Assembly: GCA_946631895.1 (NCBI GenBank)
Contig: CAMPAN010000005.1
Location: forward strand, 1-44,173
Direction of reading: 5' to 3'
Origin: an uncultured Clostridia bacterium
Lineage (GTDB): Bacteria; Bacillota; Clostridia; Christensenellales; CAG-138
Length of the DNA: 44,173 nucleotides
The position numbers and the translations under genes were made by a program. Under the pieces are notes generated by a model. It worked only from the letters and a program-made list of their open reading frames with translations, searched no databases and had not been told where the DNA came from. Below, one piece after another: positions 41,707 through 44,173 of this stretch. Position 1 is the first letter of the stretch; every line of letters begins with the position of its first letter.

Positions 41707-44173
41707 ATGGACGAAACGACAATGACAAATACCGGCCGCATCCGGCCGATCAATCTGGAACGCGAGATGCAGAAGAGCTTCATTGCGTACGCAATGTCGG
41801 TCATCACGAGCCGTGCGCTCCCCGACGTGCGCGACGGCATGAAGCCGGTGCACCGCCGCATCATGCACTCGATGGAAGAGCTCGGCGTCACGCCCGACAA
41901 GCCGACCCGTAAGAGCGCGCGTATCGTCGGCGACTGCATGGGTAAATACCATCCGCACGGCGACGCGTCCGTGTACGACGCGATGGTGCGTCTGGCGCAG
42001 GACTTCAACACGCGCTATCCGCTCGTCGAAGGGCAGGGCAACTTCGGCTCCGCCGACGGCGACGGCGCGGCGGCAATGCGTTATACCGAAGCGCGTCTTT
42101 CTAAGATGGCAATGGAAATGATGCGCGATATCGACAAGGACACGGTCGATTTTGCGCCGAACTTCGACGGCACGCAGCAGGAGCCCACGGTGCTTCCCGC
42201 AAGATTCCCGAACCTGCTTGTGAATGGTTCGAACGGCATTGCGGTCGGCATGGCGACGAATATGCCGCCGCACAACCTCGGCGAAACGATCGACGGTCTC
42301 GTCGCGCTGATCGACAATCCGGAGATCACGGTGGATGAGCTGATGCAGTACATCCCCGGTCCGGACTTTCCGACCGGCGCAACGATCCTCGGCCGATCCG
42401 GCATCGCGCAGGCGTACCGCACCGGCAGAGGCAAGCTGATCGTCCGCGCAAAGACCGAGATCGAGCAGCTTTCCCAGAACCGCAGCCGCATCATCGTGAC
42501 CGAGATCCCGTATCAGGTCAACAAGGCGCGGCTCGTCGAGAGCATTGCGGATCTCGTGCACGAAAAGCGCATCGAGGGTATTTCGGACCTTCGCGACGAA
42601 ACGGACCGCAACGGTACGCATATCGTCATCGAGCTCAAGAAGGACGTCAATGCAAACGTCGTTCTGAACAATCTGTATAAACACACGCAGCTGCAGGACA
42701 CGTTCGGCGTCATCAACCTCGCGCTGGTCGACGGCGAACCGAAGGTGCTGAACCTCAAGGAGATCCTGTACTACTATCTCGAGCATCAGAAGGACGTCGT
42801 CACGCGCCGCACGCGCTACGACCTGAACCGCGCCGAGGAGCGCCTGCACATCCTGGACGGACTTTTGCGCGCGCTTGACGTGATCGACGAGATCATCGCG
42901 CTCATCAAGGCGTCGCCGAACGGACAGACGGCAAAGGAAGGACTCTGCACGAAGTTCGGCTTCTCCGAGCGTCAGGCGCAGGCGATCCTCGATATGCGTC
43001 TTCAGCGGCTCACCGGTCTCGAACGCGAACGCCTCCTCGAAGAGGACCGGCAGCTCAGAGAGCGCGTTGCATATTTACGCACGATCCTTTGTGACGAGCA
43101 CAAGCTTCTGGAGGTCGTCAAGGAGGAAGCGCTGGACGTCAAGGCGCGTCTTGCGGATCCGCGGCGCACCGAGATCACGCAGGCGCTGGACGACATCGAC
43201 CTCGACGACATCATCCAGGAAGAGGAGATGGCGGTCACCATGACGCACTTCGGCTACATCAAGCGTACCCCGTCCGAGACCTTCCGCGCGCAGAACCGCG
43301 GCGGCAAAGGCGTCAAGGGACAGGCGACGAAGGATGAGGATTATGTCGAGCGGGTCCTGGTTTCGAGCACCCACGCGCCGATCATGTTCTTCACGAATAT
43401 GGGCCGCGTGTTCCGCATCAAGTGCTACGCGATCCCCGAAGCGAGCCGCACTTCGAAGGGCATTCCGGTGGTGAACCTTCTGCAGCTCCGTACCGGCGAA
43501 AAGGTCACGGCGATGTTCATCGTCCCGCGCGAGGTCGAGGAGACGGGGTATCTCGTCACGGCGACGCGCGACGGCCTCATCAAGAAGACGCGGATCTCCG
43601 AATGCATGAATATTCGCAAAGGCGGTCTCGTACTGCAGACCGTGCGCGAGGGCGACGAGCTGATCTCCGTGGAGATGAGCAACGGCGAACACGAATTCAT
43701 CATTGCGTCCCGCAACGGCAAGTGCATCCGCTTCCGTGAAAGCGACGTCCGCGCCACCGGCAGAGGCGGCATGGGCGTGCGCTCGATCAAGCTGGACGAG
43801 GGCGACGTCGTTATGGATATGATCCTTGTGAAGCCGGGCGGACTCGTGCTGACCGTCACCGAAAAGGGTCTCGGCAAACGGACCGAAGAAAGCCAGTTCG
43901 GCGTGCAGGGACGCGGCGGCAAGGGCATTCTCGCCATGAAGGCGACCGACAAGACCGGCGGGCTTGCCTGCCTTAAGATGACGACCGAGGACGAAGACCT
44001 GCTGCTGGTCCGCGACGACGGCGTGATCATGCGCATGCCGGTCGACCAGATCTCGATCATCGGCAGAAACACGCAGGGCGTACGTCTGATGTCGCTCGAC
44101 GGCGAAACGAAGATCGCAAGCGTCGCGCTGCTGCCGCATCAGGAGATCCTTCCGGAGGAGGGCGAAGAAACGC
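41707..44173 (+). CDS. gyrA: DNA gyrase subunit A (3' end outside window)
   Basis: 822 codons are present and the frame is still open at the window edge, so only the C-terminal tail is missing. The catalytic Tyr126 is in [10 protein letters not shown]. The quinolone-binding region reads [14 protein letters not shown], giving Ala87 at the E. coli Ser83 position and Asp91 at the Asp87 position. The C-terminal DNA-wrapping domain opens with the GyrA box QNRGGKG (529-535), which marks gyrase and not topoisomerase IV. Ribosome site GAGGT lies just before the ATG. It is co-transcribed with gyrB from the recF promoter. Confidence 0.98.
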   Translation, partial: MDETTMTNTGRIRPINLEREMQKSFIAYAMSVITSRALPDVRDGMKPVHRRIMHSMEELGVTPDKPTRKSARIVGDCMGKYHPHGDASVYDAMVRLAQDFNTRYPLVEGQGNFGSADGDGAAAMRYTEARLSKMAMEMMRDIDKDTVDFAPNFDGTQQEPTVLPARFPNLLVNGSNGIAVGMATNMPPHNLGETIDGLVALIDNPEITVDELMQYIPGPDFPTGATILGRSGIAQAYRTGRGKLIVRAKTEIEQLSQNRSRIIVTEIPYQVNKARLVESIADLVHEKRIEGISDLRDETDRNGTHIVIELKKDVNANVVLNNLYKHTQLQDTFGVINLALVDGEPKVLNLKEILYYYLEHQKDVVTRRTRYDLNRAEERLHILDGLLRALDVIDEIIALIKASPNGQTAKEGLCTKFGFSERQAQAILDMRLQRLTGLERERLLEEDRQLRERVAYLRTILCDEHKLLEVVKEEALDVKARLADPRRTEITQALDDIDLDDIIQEEEMAVTMTHFGYIKRTPSETFRAQNRGGKGVKGQATKDEDYVERVLVSSTHAPIMFFTNMGRVFRIKCYAIPEASRTSKGIPVVNLLQLRTGEKVTAMFIVPREVEETGYLVTATRDGLIKKTRISECMNIRKGGLVLQTVREGDELISVEMSNGEHEFIIASRNGKCIRFRESDVRATGRGGMGVRSIKLDEGDVVMDMILVKPGGLVLTVTEKGLGKRTEESQFGVQGRGGKGILAMKATDKTGGLACLKMTTEDEDLLLVRDDGVIMRMPVDQISIIGRNTQGVRLMSLDGETKIASVALLPHQEILPEEGEET

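Overview
The window looks like a chromosomal stretch from a GC-rich, Gram-positive, probably anaerobic member of the Bacillota, most likely an uncultured gut-type Clostridia lineage. The basis is gene order (recF, remB/DUF370, gyrB, gyrA), the c-di-AMP pair cdaA-cdaR, stand-alone yhbY after obg, many secreted proteins on proline/threonine stalks, a dockerin-tailed SpoIID-domain protein, a molybdenum hydroxylase resembling the selenium-dependent xanthine dehydrogenase family, and GTG/TTG starts with strong AGGAGG-type ribosome binding sites. I see no rRNA, tRNA, CRISPR array, transposase, integrase or phage gene. There is no gene-free stretch over 300 bases.

Layout. 1-2.2 kb: 3' part of a molybdopterin-binding hydroxylase. 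2.3-3.7 kb: a membrane-anchored, secreted PIG-L/LmbE-type deacetylase. 3.7-5.3 kb (minus strand): a NitT/TauT-type ABC permease and ATPase without a binding protein. 5.3-5.6 kb: a palindrome-rich intergenic element and a 54-residue membrane protein. 5.7-9.6 kb: the elongasome operon mreC-mreD-PBP2. 9.7-11.0 kb: an NlpC/P60 cell-wall hydrolase. 11.1-13.5 kb: glycogen phosphorylase. 13.8-17.8 kb: a MoxR, DUF58, transglutaminase operon. 18.0-19.6 kb: a phosphodiester-glycosidase (NAGPA) membrane protein and a small membrane protein. 19.7-20.7 kb: a polysaccharide deacetylase. 20.9-23.9 kb: trxB-nth-obg-yhbY. 24.0-26.3 kb: an ABC exporter pair. 26.4-30.3 kb: cdaA-cdaR and a FAD-dependent dehydrogenase. 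30.4-32.5 kb: SpoIID-SH3-SH3-dockerin protein. 32.7-34.0 kb (minus): rarA. 34.1-38.2 kb: typA, a GNAT acetyltransferase, a DMT transporter and a lipoate-less E2-like acyltransferase. 38.4 kb to the end: recF-remB-gyrB-gyrA (gyrA runs off the end).

How the genes fit together. Much of the window builds or modifies the cell envelope: elongasome proteins, a peptidoglycan peptidase, a polysaccharide deacetylase, PIG-L and NAGPA-type carbohydrate enzymes, SpoIID-type glycan cleavage and c-di-AMP turgor/wall signalling. Six of these surface proteins share Pro/Thr-rich stalks. The rest is core housekeeping (DNA gyrase, RecF, RarA, Nth, Obg, TypA, TrxB). Genes are packed with ATGA/GTGA overlaps inside operons, and operons are bounded by clear intrinsic terminators and sigma-A-type promoters. 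Many promoters have an extended -10 (TGn), and three place the -10 box only 5-6 bases before the start codon, which suggests leaderless mRNAs.

The most interesting points are the three apparent leaderless promoters, the overlapping divergent rarA/typA promoters, a long insertion in the PBP2 transpeptidase domain, the SpoIID-dockerin fusion, the palindromic repeat at about 5.34-5.41 kb, an E2-like protein that has lost its catalytic His, and a GyrA with Ala at the quinolone Ser83 position. I found nothing I can defend as a wholly new multi-gene system.
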